Source: CAJLIR01 sp964408085
GTDB taxonomy: Bacteria; Bacillota_I; Bacilli_A; RF39; UBA660
Direction: 5' to 3'
DNA: 64,000 nucleotides
NCBI GenBank assembly: GCA_964408085.1
Contig: CAYOYB010000007.1
Span: 29,749 to 93,748, forward strand
Shown here: positions 25,302 through 33,883 of the stretch, piece by piece
Position numbering within the stretch: position 1 is the stretch's first letter
Layout of the letters: each line of letters starts with the position of its first letter
Notes under the pieces: generated by a model
Seen by the model: only the letters and a program-made list of their open reading frames with translations
Told to the model about the DNA's origin: nothing
Databases searched by the model: none
Program-made: the position numbers and the translations under genes

Positions 25302-26552
25302 CTATTTTTTTAATGCTTCCATTGCTCCACGCATCATTAAATCATATTTAACCATCTCTAAGCCACCAAATAATTTTAAGAATTCATCTTTTGGTAATTG
25401 ATATTTACTAGCTAATTTTTCTGCTTCTTCATTAGCTTGTTTGTCATCTATTTCAATTTTTTCAGTTTTAGCGATTTCTTCTAACATTAAACGATATAAA
25501 ACACGTTTTTCTGCTTCTTCATGCATTTGATCTTTTAATGCTTGTTCATTAGAACTTGTAAATTGATAAAATTGTTCTAATGTTAATCCTTGCATCTTCA
25601 AATTTTCTTCATATTGCCTTATCATACGATCAATTTCTTCATGAATCATAGCGTGTGGTATATCTACCTTAACATTTTTACTAGCAGCTTCTAATAATTC
25701 ATCAAAATATTTGTTTTCAGCAGCTTGCTCTTTTTGAACTTTTAAATTTTCTTCAACTTGTTTTTCTAAAGCTTCTTTTGAATTAATACCTTCAAGACCT
25801 AAATCAGCAAAGAAATCATCATCTAATTCTGGAATTTTAACCATTTTAATTTCATTCAATTTAACTTTGAAAATAACTGGTTGACCTTTTAAATCTTCAC
25901 TATGATAATCTTCAGGGAATGTTACATTAATGCTCTTTTCTTCCCCTTTTTCCATACCAATTAATTGTTCTTCAAAACCAGGTATAAAAGTATTTGAACC
26001 TATAGTTAATGAATAATTTTCGCCTTTTCCTCCTTCGAATGCTACATCATCTTTAAAGCCTTCAAAGTCGATAATTGCGATATCACCATTCTCTAATTTA
26101 CCATCTTTTTCTACATTTTCAGCATATCTTTTACGCATGCTTTCAATATTTTCACTTATTTCTTTTTTTGTAACCTTAACTGTATCTTTCTTTACACCTA
26201 AATCTTTATACTTTCCTAATTTAACAGTAGGTTTTAAAGTTAAGATAAATTTAAATTCTACACCATTTTCATCAACAGAATTTAAACTCAAAATTGGTTG
26301 TGCAACAATTTCTAAATCTTTATTTTCTTCAAGCATTTTATCATAAGCTTCATCAACACACATATTCATAGCGTCATGATATAAAGACTCTTTACCATAT
26401 TTTTTTAGGAAAATATCTTTTGGAGCTTTTCCAGGTCTAAAACCATCTATTTTAGCTGTTTTATTAGCTTTTGTATAAGCTTTATCTAAGGCATCTTGCC
26501 ATTTTTTTCCATCTACTTTAATTACAATTTCCTTTTCATTTTTATTTGCCAT
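25302..26552 (-). CDS. tig: Trigger factor
   Basis: Ribosome-bound chaperone and peptidyl-prolyl isomerase, 416 aa. The ribosome-binding loop is visible as GFRPGKAPKDIFLKKYG. The FKBP-type domain follows at about 145-230 (GDIAIIDFEGFKDDVAFEGGKGENYSLTIGSNTFIPGFEEQLIGM). The C-terminal chaperone domain is all helical. GAGGAGG precedes the ATG. Confidence 0.97.
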   Translation of the reverse strand: MANKNEKEIVIKVDGKKWQDALDKAYTKANKTAKIDGFRPGKAPKDIFLKKYGKESLYHDAMNMCVDEAYDKMLEENKDLEIVAQPILSLNSVDENGVEFKFILTLKPTVKLGKYKDLGVKKDTVKVTKKEISENIESMRKRYAENVEKDGKLENGDIAIIDFEGFKDDVAFEGGKGENYSLTIGSNTFIPGFEEQLIGMEKGEEKSINVTFPEDYHSEDLKGQPVIFKVKLNEIKMVKIPELDDDFFADLGLEGINSKEALEKQVEENLKVQKEQAAENKYFDELLEAASKNVKVDIPHAMIHEEIDRMIRQYEENLKMQGLTLEQFYQFTSSNEQALKDQMHEEAEKRVLYRLMLEEIAKTEKIEIDDKQANEEAEKLASKYQLPKDEFLKLFGGLEMVKYDLMMRGAMEALKK

Positions 26553-26581
26553 TTAAATCCTCCTCAAATTAATACTCTTAT

Positions 26582-26610
26582 AGTATATAATATTTTTAAC
26601 GATTTTACAA
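26582..26610 (-). promoter_or_regulatory. Sigma-A promoter of tig
   Basis: Minus strand TTGTAA (26605-26610), 17 bases, TATACT (26582-26587). Confidence 0.65.
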
Positions 26611-26631
26611 TCTTTTTTAAGTTTTGTAATT

Positions 26632-26651
26632 AAAAAAGCACATAAGTGCTT
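26632..26651 (-). terminator. Terminator of greA
   Basis: Stem AAGCAC/GTGCTT (26636-26641, 26646-26651) followed by TTTT on the minus strand. It overlaps the greA stop. Confidence 0.75.
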
Positions 26652-27126
26652 AAGCAATTTTTACTATTTCAACATCATATTTACCATTTGGACTATCAAC
26701 AGTTACTTTATCTCCTACAGAAAGTCCCATAATAGCCTTAGCAATAGGCGATTCATTAGATATTTTGTTTTCAAATGGATCAGCCTCTTTACTACCAACA
26801 ATTTGATAAACTTCTGTATCATCATCTTCAACATATTTGATAGTAACAGTTGTACCAATTGATACCTTATCTGTTTTTACATCTTTTATTACAATAGCGT
26901 TTTCTAGCATTCTTTCTAATTCAGCTATTCGTCCTTCAACGTGTGCTTGCTCGTTTCTAGCTGCATCATACTCAGCATTTTCGCTTAAATCTCCTAAAGC
27001 ACGTGCATCTTTTAAAGCTGCAATAACTTCAGGTCTTTTTTCTAATTTTAAAAATTCTAATTCTTTTTCCATATCTTTTAACCCAGCTTCAGTTAAATAG
27101 ATTTCTTTTGTATTTGAATTTGACAT
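26650..27126 (-). CDS. greA: Transcription elongation factor GreA
   Basis: A 158-aa factor that rescues backtracked RNA polymerase by stimulating transcript cleavage. The N-terminal coiled coil carries the catalytic tip (ALGDLSENAEYDAARNEQ, with the acidic pair). The C-terminal FKBP-like domain follows (IVGSKEADPFENKISNESPIAKAI, VGDKVTVDSPNGKYDVEI). Preceded by GAGGTGAAG and by a strong promoter of its own. Confidence 0.97.
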   Translation of the reverse strand: MSNSNTKEIYLTEAGLKDMEKELEFLKLEKRPEVIAALKDARALGDLSENAEYDAARNEQAHVEGRIAELERMLENAIVIKDVKTDKVSIGTTVTIKYVEDDDTEVYQIVGSKEADPFENKISNESPIAKAIMGLSVGDKVTVDSPNGKYDVEIVKIA

Positions 27127-27178
27127 GTTTCTTCACCTCATAATTTTTTCACTTTTATTTATTCCACAAGTCTACAAA

Positions 27179-27207
27179 ATAATACTACGTATTTATCATT
27201 TTGTCAA
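27179..27207 (-). promoter_or_regulatory. Sigma-A promoter of greA
   Basis: Minus strand TTGACA (27202-27207), 17 bases, TATTAT (27179-27184). The remaining gap to 27375 is AT-rich, with only a small ATTGAAT/ATTCAAT palindrome near 27237. Confidence 0.8.
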
Positions 27208-27375
27208 CAATTTTTATTCTTTTAATTCTATTTTATATTGAATATTATATTCAATAATATGATTTTAATGATTATTTGACTTATTTTTTTATTTTTTATA
27301 CTAATATCAGTTATACTTAAACTCTATAATAAACCATTTTATATATTGTATTCCAATATTAAGAATTATTTACCT

Positions 27376-28581
27376 TTATCTTTTTATTCGCATCATATCA
27401 TTTTTATAAACTTTTGTTTTTATTTTAATTTTTACAATTTGTTTGGGATGTCTTACTATATCAATTATATTATCAAACTCATCATATATTTCTGAAATTT
27501 CAAACATAAATGTTGAAGTGATTGGACCAAATATTTCTACTTTATCACCTTTTTTAAAATAATTACGTTGTTCAATAGTAGCTAAATTCGTTTCTTCATC
27601 ATAATCTAAGACAATACCTAAGAAATCTTGATTTGATACTTCTACACGTCCATTATAATATTGGCAATCCACTCCACAATTACCATCAAAAAATTGGGGA
27701 ACAGAATCACGATTAGCGCAATTTCTTAAAATCTTCTCATATTCTACATTATAATGATAATTTTTAGGATTCTCATAATATTCATCAATTACATGACGAT
27801 AAACATTAACTATTGTTGCGATATAATAAGTTGAACGCATTCTGCCTTCAATTTTAAATGAATCAACACCTAAACTTATTAAGTCTGGAATATGTTTTAA
27901 AAGCGATAAGTCTTTTGTACAAAAAGTAAAATCTTTTTCGCCTTGTAAATTTTTTTGTTCTGAATCCAATAATTTAAAATCCCATCTACAAATTTGACTA
28001 CAACCACCACGATTAGAATCACGAGCTGTTAAAAAGTTCGATAAAACGCATCTACCACTATAAGAAGCACACATTGCACCATGAATAAAGTATTCTAATT
28101 CGATATCAACATTTTCCTTAATTAATTTAATATCAGAAGCATTTGCCTCACGAGCTAAAACAATTCTTGAGACACCTTCGCGTTTAAAAAATTTAACTGC
28201 TTCATAATTTAAAGTAGATTGTTGTGTTGATAAATGAACTGGTATTTTAGTATTTTTTAAGGCTAAATCAATTATAAAAGGATCACTTACTATAATTGCG
28301 TCTATTCCTAATTTATCTAATTCTTTTAAATAACTAATTATTTTATCAGCTTCATCATTATGCAAAGAAATATTTACAGTAACATAAATTTTTTTAGAAA
28401 GACTATGAGCAAATTCTGTAGCTTCACGTAATTCTTCTAAAGAAAAATTAATCGCATTTGCTCTAAGACTAAATAAGTCCCCTCCAACATAAACTGCATC
28501 TGCCCCATATAAAAGGGCAATCTTAAGACGTTCTAAATCGCCAGCTGGCGCTAATAACTCTGGCTTTTTCATTTTATCCAT
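27376..28581 (-). CDS. U32 family protein, tRNA ho5U synthesis (YrrO/TrhP2-like)
   Basis: 401 aa. U32 family members were first called collagenase-like peptidases. The Bacillus pair YrrN/YrrO is needed for 5-hydroxyuridine at the tRNA wobble position. Seen here: KKPELLAPAGDLERLKIALLYGADAVYVGG, NISLHNDEADKI, VHLSTQQSTLNYEAVKFF and the conserved Cys-rich block YSGRCVLSNFLTARDSNRGGCSQICRW, likely metal or Fe-S ligands (four to five Cys). A C-terminal beta domain follows. It overlaps the U32 partner upstream by eight bases, so the two are co-translated. greA lies downstream, as in Bacillus. Confidence 0.88.
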   Translation of the reverse strand: MDKMKKPELLAPAGDLERLKIALLYGADAVYVGGDLFSLRANAINFSLEELREATEFAHSLSKKIYVTVNISLHNDEADKIISYLKELDKLGIDAIIVSDPFIIDLALKNTKIPVHLSTQQSTLNYEAVKFFKREGVSRIVLAREANASDIKLIKENVDIELEYFIHGAMCASYSGRCVLSNFLTARDSNRGGCSQICRWDFKLLDSEQKNLQGEKDFTFCTKDLSLLKHIPDLISLGVDSFKIEGRMRSTYYIATIVNVYRHVIDEYYENPKNYHYNVEYEKILRNCANRDSVPQFFDGNCGVDCQYYNGRVEVSNQDFLGIVLDYDEETNLATIEQRNYFKKGDKVEIFGPITSTFMFEISEIYDEFDNIIDIVRHPKQIVKIKIKTKVYKNDMMRIKR

Positions 28582-29449
28582 TTTTCTTCACCTTATAAAC
28601 TGTATTTTTATATAAAAAACCTGTATCAATATTATAGTTTAACAACATATTTACTCTATCAAACAAAACATTAACATTCTCTTTATTTGCATCATTAAAT
28701 AGTAAAATTATTTCTTTAAATACTGCTTCATCAATATTGAAACTATTAAAAACAAAATAATCTATACAAGAGGCAGATAAATCATTAATTTCCATTAATA
28801 AATTTAAAATTTTACTAGAATAAACAGTTGTAACATCTTCATTTATAATAGGATAAATATTTTCTTCTTTTTCTAAATAATTTATTTTCGAATTGTCTTT
28901 TAAAGAAAATTTTTCTAAATAATTTTTAACAAGTGGTCTTTTAGAAGTAAACATTGGTATAAAACCAAATACGTTCATCATTAATGGACAATTTGTTTTT
29001 TCTTTTATAGATAAAATTTCTTCAAGTGTCAACTCACTAGATAAATAACTAGCAGCTACTCCTTTTTTAGACCAATAGTTAATTGTCCCATAATTAGTAA
29101 CTAAATGTTCTTGATTCCATATTAATTTTAAATTTAAATTCAATTCAAGATTTAAATTAACAATAGCTATATCATAAAAAATTAAACCTGTAATTTCTAA
29201 TTTAGCTAACTCCTTTAAAGAATTAGTTAATTCATTTAACTCAATATTATGAATATTCTTATTTAAACTAACAAAAATATCTTTTTTATTTTTACTGCAT
29301 ATAGATATAATTTTTTTTATCTGTTCCATATCGAAATAATATGGTAAATTAACACTTAAATTTTTTAAACCAATAATAAAACCATCACATATATTAATTA
29401 AATCATTTATCTGATCTATTGATTTAGCTATTACAATCTTTTTACTCAT
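28574..29449 (-). CDS. U32 family protein, YrrN/TrhP1-like partner
   Basis: 291 aa, a short, divergent U32 protein. It has the alternating beta-alpha barrel pattern (ISICSKNKKDIFVSLNKNIHNIEL, LKLIWNQEHLVTNYGTINYW), but lacks the Cys-rich RGGCSQICRW block of its partner. Its role as the first subunit of the ho5U tRNA pair is inferred from the overlap with the 27376 gene and from the yrrN-yrrO-greA order. GGAGTG precedes the ATG. Confidence 0.75.
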   Translation of the reverse strand: MSKKIVIAKSIDQINDLINICDGFIIGLKNLSVNLPYYFDMEQIKKIISICSKNKKDIFVSLNKNIHNIELNELTNSLKELAKLEITGLIFYDIAIVNLNLELNLNLKLIWNQEHLVTNYGTINYWSKKGVAASYLSSELTLEEILSIKEKTNCPLMMNVFGFIPMFTSKRPLVKNYLEKFSLKDNSKINYLEKEENIYPIINEDVTTVYSSKILNLLMEINDLSASCIDYFVFNSFNIDEAVFKEIILLFNDANKENVNVLFDRVNMLLNYNIDTGFLYKNTVYKVKKNG

Positions 29450-29580
29450 TTTTTCACTCCAGTCGCTAGTATATCATAAAATATAATCTAATTCAAATGA
29501 GAATATTTATCCAATTTATTATTATCATTATACTATTTATTTAGAGTTTTACAATATTTTATTTAAGGAAGTTTTACAAC

Positions 29581-29606
29581 AAAAAAATTTATCAAAATGA
29601 TAAATT
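29581..29606 (-). terminator. Terminator of the rnf operon
   Basis: Stem AATTTATCA/TGATAAATT (29586-29594, 29598-29606) with a T run on the minus strand, 16 bases after the rnfB stop. Confidence 0.85.
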
Positions 29607-29621
29607 AAAAAAATTATATTA

Positions 29622-29879
29622 TTACAAACTATTTATATAAGATTCCATTTTTTCTAAATTTTCACCTTTAAGTGGTTTACATTTTTTATAAGAATTAATA
29701 TCCTCACACATTTTTTTAGCCATGCCACTACAACTACCAAAACCACAAGCGCCACAATTATAACCAGGCAATAATTCTAAAAATTTATCTTCCTTATTAT
29801 TTTTCAACTTAGAATCTAAAATAACAATGATTAAACTAAGAAAAAAAGCTAATAAAGTTACAATTAAAATTCCAATCAT
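29622..29879 (-). CDS. rnfB: Minimal RnfB subunit (4Fe-4S domain only)
   Basis: 85 aa. Residues 1-22 are a membrane segment. Then PGYNCGACGFGSCSGMA begins the RnfB-specific [4Fe-4S] domain with Cys at 42, 45, 50 and 67, the exact C-x2-C-x4-C-x16-C spacing of RnfB. The protein stops at residue 85. Normal RnfB is 190-330 aa and continues with a ferredoxin-like domain with two or more further 4Fe-4S clusters; that part is absent. No frameshifted remnant is seen downstream and a terminator follows at once, so this looks like a genuine short form. It is last in the rnf operon; its ATG overlaps the stop of the preceding 37-codon gene (ATGA). Confidence 0.85.
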   Translation of the reverse strand: MIGILIVTLLAFFLSLIIVILDSKLKNNKEDKFLELLPGYNCGACGFGSCSGMAKKMCEDINSYKKCKPLKGENLEKMESYINSL

Positions 29880-29989
29880 TTTCGACCACCCTTACATTTT
29901 AAACAAGCATCACAATTGCTCTTACACTTATTACGACTATATAGAATAATATTTAAACCAATTAAAATAAATAAAATTAGATAAGCCAT
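29876..29989 (-). CDS. 37-aa Cys-rich membrane peptide in the rnf operon
   Basis: Residues 2-18 form a membrane helix (AYLILFILIGLNIILYS). The tail RNKCKSNCDACLKCKGGRK has four Cys in a C-x3-C-x2-C-x2-C pattern and many Lys/Arg. It starts directly after the rnfA stop and its stop overlaps the rnfB start (ATGA). The style matches FeoB-associated Cys-rich membrane peptides. In this operon it could help load or hold an Fe-S cluster, or replace part of the missing RnfB domain; both are guesses. Confidence 0.7.
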   Translation of the reverse strand: MAYLILFILIGLNIILYSRNKCKSNCDACLKCKGGRK

Positions 29990-30559
29990 TTATACACCTA
30001 CAAAACGAGCAAATACAAGTGCCATAATAGAAGCCGTAATTAAAGCAATTGGATAACCTTTAAAGCTTGCTGGGACATTACAATGTTCTAATCTTTCACG
30101 AATACTCGAAAAAATATAAATAACTAAAGTAAAACCTAAACTACTACCAATACTAAAAACTAAAGTTTCTATTAAAGTATATTCACTAGTTGCTTCAAGC
30201 AAAACAGTTCCTAGGACTGCGCAATTAGTTGTAATAAGTGGTAAATAAAGTCCTAAACTTTTATAAATAGTTGGATAATACTTTTTTAAAATAATTTCAA
30301 CAATTTGTACTATTGCAGCAATGACTAAAATAAATACAATAGTTCTTAAGTAAACTGTATTAGTTGGAATTAAAATATATGTATTTATAAAAAAGGTAAT
30401 TAAACTAGATAAAACAACTACAATCATTACAGAAATTCCCATTGATAGAGCATTCTTTTCTGCTTTAGATGTTCCAAAAAAAGGACACATACCTAAAAAT
30501 TTTGTTAAAACAACATTTTCAGTTAATAAACTTACTATAAATAAACTAATTAGATTCAT
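29990..30559 (-). CDS. rnfA: Rnf electron transport complex subunit RnfA
   Basis: 189-aa integral membrane subunit with six helices. RnfA and RnfE form the membrane core that is thought to hold a [2Fe-2S] cluster and form the ion path. The ligand cysteines are visible as LGMCPFFGTSK (near 24) and TTNCAVLG (near 112). The N-terminal LLTENVVLTKFLG is typical. It overlaps the rnfE end by 14 bases. Confidence 0.95.
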   Translation of the reverse strand: MNLISLFIVSLLTENVVLTKFLGMCPFFGTSKAEKNALSMGISVMIVVVLSSLITFFINTYILIPTNTVYLRTIVFILVIAAIVQIVEIILKKYYPTIYKSLGLYLPLITTNCAVLGTVLLEATSEYTLIETLVFSIGSSLGFTLVIYIFSSIRERLEHCNVPASFKGYPIALITASIMALVFARFVGV

Positions 30560-31184
30560 CTTTTTTCCTCCTTTTAAAATGGTTAAATAATGCCATTAAA
30601 AAGCCTAAAACAAGAAAAGAACCAGCTGGTGAAGCAAAAATTTGATTAGGAAACAAAGTCATATCTGGATAAACTTTATAAACAGCTCTATAACCTGTTA
30701 ATTCACTTAAACTACTCATAAATGTAATTGTGTTAGTACCTAATACCTCTCTTATAACACCAATAATCATTAAAGAAAATGTAAACCCAAGTCCTATACC
30801 AATACTATCTTTGAAAGTATAGAAAACATCTTTTTTACTAGCAATCGATAAAGCACGACCTAAAACCACGCAGTTAACAACAATTAGTGATAAATAAACG
30901 CCTAATTGTTCTGATAATTTAGGTAGATATTTACCTAATAATATTTCTAAAATCGTAACAACTGTTCCAATAATTAGAATATAAACAGGGATTCTAACAT
31001 TTTCAGGAACCAACTTTTTAAAGAAACTAATAATTACATTGGAAATAACTAAAACTACAAAAAAACAGATTCCCATCATATATGAATTTTCAAAATTTGT
31101 TGTTACTGCTAAAGCTGGACAAAGTCCAAGCATCAAAACAAACAGTGGATTTTCATTAATCATTGTATTAAATATTTGTTTCAT
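30546..31184 (-). CDS. rnfE: Rnf electron transport complex subunit RnfE
   Basis: 212 aa, six membrane helices, homologous to RnfA in inverted topology. Cluster cysteines: LGLCPALAVTTNFENS and VVNCVVLGRA. The C-terminal loop PDMTLFPNQIFASPAGSFLVLGFLMA is the family signature. GGAAGGAT precedes the ATG. It follows the transglutaminase-like insert rather than rnfG. Confidence 0.95.
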   Translation of the reverse strand: MKQIFNTMINENPLFVLMLGLCPALAVTTNFENSYMMGICFFVVLVISNVIISFFKKLVPENVRIPVYILIIGTVVTILEILLGKYLPKLSEQLGVYLSLIVVNCVVLGRALSIASKKDVFYTFKDSIGIGLGFTFSLMIIGVIREVLGTNTITFMSSLSELTGYRAVYKVYPDMTLFPNQIFASPAGSFLVLGFLMALFNHFKRRKKDESN

Positions 31185-31195
31185 AATTATCCTTC

Positions 31196-32026
31196 CTAAC
31201 CAATCGTATAAATTCTTTTTACTTCGTTTAAAACAACAGCTTTACAATCAAATAAATTTTCAACTTGTTTATTATCAAAAACATAGTTGCAACCATCTAT
31301 TAAATCATGCAATTGCCCTTCCCCTATAACATTGATAGCGGGAAAATAATATTTAGTATTATTATGTTCTAAAGATAAAGGATTAGAGATATCATAAATT
31401 AAATAATCTTCTTTAGTAATTTTTACAATATTATAAGAATGCAACTCTGATGTAATATCATCAGGCCCAAATTTCTCTAATTTTCCATAAATAAAATAAC
31501 TATTTAAACCTAACAAACTTAAAATATTTTGTAAAATGGCTGACCTTTCTAAACACATAGCAGCCCCTTTTTCTGTTAATTTATGAACTGACAATCCTTC
31601 AACATCGAATATTTTATTTTGTAATTCACTAGAATATTCACAATAAACTTCATTACGTTTTTTTTGACTACCAGTAAGTCCAAATGTATCTGTAAAATAA
31701 TTTTGTAAATCTTGAAACATTTTAAGAAGATCATCTTCATTAATATGATGCTTATATTGTTCAATAAAATCATAATAAATATTTATATTGTCTAAGTAAA
31801 AGGCTTCAGCACTTTTAGAAGATTTTATTGGGCTATTAGATGAGATATAACCTTTATAAATTGATAAAACTTTATTATCTTCAGTTATACCTAATTTTTG
31901 TGATTTAGTTCTTTTCTCTAGCCATAGAATTCTATTTATTACATATTCTTTTAAGGCATCACCATCTAAATTTTTAATTTCCTCACTGACATTAACAAAA
32001 TCATCAACCTGAAAACTTCCATCCAT
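31196..32026 (-). CDS. Transglutaminase-fold protein inserted in the rnf operon
   Basis: 276 aa, soluble, without a signal peptide. The C-terminal half carries a transglutaminase/NAT-like triad: Cys in TEKGAAMCLERSAILQNIL, His in ELHSYNIVKI and Asp in DYLIYDISNPLSLE. The N-terminal half is helical and unrecognised. Its ATG overlaps the stop of the 30-codon gene (TAATG), so it is translationally coupled inside the rnf operon between rnfDG and rnfE. No standard Rnf operon contains such a gene. It could process or modify a complex subunit (RnfG needs covalent FMN), or be unrelated cargo. Cytoplasmic location is inferred. Confidence 0.75.
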   Translation of the reverse strand: MDGSFQVDDFVNVSEEIKNLDGDALKEYVINRILWLEKRTKSQKLGITEDNKVLSIYKGYISSNSPIKSSKSAEAFYLDNINIYYDFIEQYKHHINEDDLLKMFQDLQNYFTDTFGLTGSQKKRNEVYCEYSSELQNKIFDVEGLSVHKLTEKGAAMCLERSAILQNILSLLGLNSYFIYGKLEKFGPDDITSELHSYNIVKITKEDYLIYDISNPLSLEHNNTKYYFPAINVIGEGQLHDLIDGCNYVFDNKQVENLFDCKAVVLNEVKRIYTIG

Positions 32027-32118
32027 TAGTTAATCCCCCTAAATACTAAATAGATAAGTGTTGAGCAGATTAAAGCTGTTAAAGTTAAAGCTAAAATTGA
32101 TTTTATTTTTTTAACCAT
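32026..32118 (-). CDS. 30-aa membrane peptide in the rnf operon
   Basis: It begins MVKKIKSILALTLTALICST and ends LVFRGIN: a single membrane helix with positive N-terminal residues and one Cys. Its ATG lies inside the last codons of rnfDG behind GGGTGAT, and its TAA overlaps the next ATG. Tight coupling on both sides argues that it is real. It could be a small Rnf accessory subunit. Confidence 0.6.
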   Translation of the reverse strand: MVKKIKSILALTLTALICSTLIYLVFRGIN

Positions 32119-33883
32119 TTATATCACCCATATATTCTTTTAAAGTTTCAATTAAAGCTTGTTTGAACGCACTAGATGTAATAGTAGCTCCAGCTACTGT
32201 ATCAACATTTTCTAAATTAACTTGATTATTAATTAAATAATTTATATAATCACTCTCTAAAATTTTTCCATAATAACTATCATTTTGTTCTAAAACACCG
32301 ACACTTGTTATTATATTATCAATAATTACAATACTTAATTTCATTTTACCAGAAAAACTTTTTTTAGAAACTATATATTCATGAATATTACCATTTATAT
32401 TATGTTCTAAGACTTCAAAATCTTTATCAATAACAACCTCGCCTTTTATTTCTTCATTACCATTTTCTTTATAATCATCTAAAGTATTAATAAGCATCTT
32501 CTTTAGACCATTTGAAGTAAATGTTACACCAGCTATCGTATCAACATCATTAAGTTTTGCTTGATTTTTAACTAACGTATTTATATAGTTAGCTTGTGTA
32601 ATTTTAGAATAATAACTATCATTTTGTTCTAAAACTTCATAAGAGGTAACATTATTATTAGTAATAACTATTTTAGCCTTTATTGTACTACTGTAACCCT
32701 TCTCGCCAACCATATAAGTTACTGTATTACCATTTACTTCTTTAGAATAAATTTCAAAGTTTGGATCTGTTTCTGTATCAGTACCTTTTTGGTAACTAAG
32801 ACCTATGTAACAACTAATAACAAGAATTAAAATAGCTAAAACACTAAAATATGGTATTGATCTTTTTAAATTAAAGCGAGCTCTAACACCAATTTTATCA
32901 ATTATAAATACTAGCATATTCATAGTTATTATACTAGTTAAAACACCTTCTGGATAAGGAGTTAAATGTCTAAATACAATTGTAAGAATTCCAAGTGACA
33001 TACCATATAAAGCTTGTCCTACAAAAGTAGTTGGACTAGTAACAGGATCAGTTGCCATAAAGACAGCTCCAAACATTAGCCCACCACTTAAGATCTGAAA
33101 TAATGAATAAGTTCTTTCTAAATCATTAAATAAACCAATAATAAAGGCCATTATGAAAACAGTTGATACATAAAAAACAGGAATACGCCATTTAATCGTT
33201 TTTGTTAGTGTTAGATAAATAAACGCAATTATACAAAGTAAAGCGCTAGTTTCTCCAACAGCTCCAGGAATAGTCCCAACAAAGAAATTCATTAAGCTTC
33301 CATAAGGTCTCACTAATTCATTATAACTACCTATTCCCTCTACTAAACTTGCATTCGTAAGTGGGGTTGATGAGGCAATCGTATCAAGTTCATAACTATT
33401 ATGATAAACATATTTACCAAAAGTAATCGCATAAGCAGTGATAATAAATAATCTCCCAACTAAAGCTGGATTAAAAATATTATTACCAAATCCTCCAAAC
33501 AATAATTTACCAACAAAAGTAGCAAAAAAAGCTCCTAAAATTAGCATTGAAAATGGTGTATTTAAAGGCATAATAAGTCCTAAAAATAAACCTGGATAAA
33601 AACTAAAAGAATTTTTAACGTATTTTAAAGCATCTGTCTTTAAAAAGATACTCGCATATAACATTTCTGTCACAAATGATGTTAAAGAGGGTAATATAAC
33701 AACCATAAGGGGTAACAATAACCCTTTTATATCAGTTAAACCTGCTTTATATGGTATAACACCATTCTTATAAAATGAAAAAATAATAATTGGTAAAAGA
33801 GCAATAAATAAATGCAACATCATTTTTGATGTTTTATTTTTTGAACTTAAAAATGGTCCTTTTTCTACATCAAATGTTTTCAT
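32111..33883 (-). CDS. RnfD-RnfG fusion with two FMN-binding domains
   Basis: 590 aa. Residues about 1-325 are RnfD, a multi-helix membrane protein with the FMN-attachment region (GGLMFGAVFMATDPVTSPTT). One more membrane helix near 345-362 (VLAILILVISCYIGLS) opens the RnfG part. Two homologous FMN-binding domains then follow at a period of 113 residues. Each carries VLEQNDSYY and a flavinylation motif: DTIAGVTFTS in the first, DTVAGATITS in the second (consensus S/AGATxT). RnfD and RnfG are normally separate and RnfG has one such domain. The coding frame is continuous, with no sign of a sequencing join. Electron flow through two extracytoplasmic flavins is plausible. Confidence 0.88.
   Translation of the reverse strand: MKTFDVEKGPFLSSKNKTSKMMLHLFIALLPIIIFSFYKNGVIPYKAGLTDIKGLLLPLMVVILPSLTSFVTEMLYASIFLKTDALKYVKNSFSFYPGLFLGLIMPLNTPFSMLILGAFFATFVGKLLFGGFGNNIFNPALVGRLFIITAYAITFGKYVYHNSYELDTIASSTPLTNASLVEGIGSYNELVRPYGSLMNFFVGTIPGAVGETSALLCIIAFIYLTLTKTIKWRIPVFYVSTVFIMAFIIGLFNDLERTYSLFQILSGGLMFGAVFMATDPVTSPTTFVGQALYGMSLGILTIVFRHLTPYPEGVLTSIITMNMLVFIIDKIGVRARFNLKRSIPYFSVLAILILVISCYIGLSYQKGTDTETDPNFEIYSKEVNGNTVTYMVGEKGYSSTIKAKIVITNNNVTSYEVLEQNDSYYSKITQANYINTLVKNQAKLNDVDTIAGVTFTSNGLKKMLINTLDDYKENGNEEIKGEVVIDKDFEVLEHNINGNIHEYIVSKKSFSGKMKLSIVIIDNIITSVGVLEQNDSYYGKILESDYINYLINNQVNLENVDTVAGATITSSAFKQALIETLKEYMGDING

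Noticed and set aside
29622..29879. rnfB as a frameshift remnant of a full-length gene
   Set aside because: I saw no ferredoxin-like CxxCxxC coding downstream in any frame, and a strong terminator follows the stop within 16 bases.
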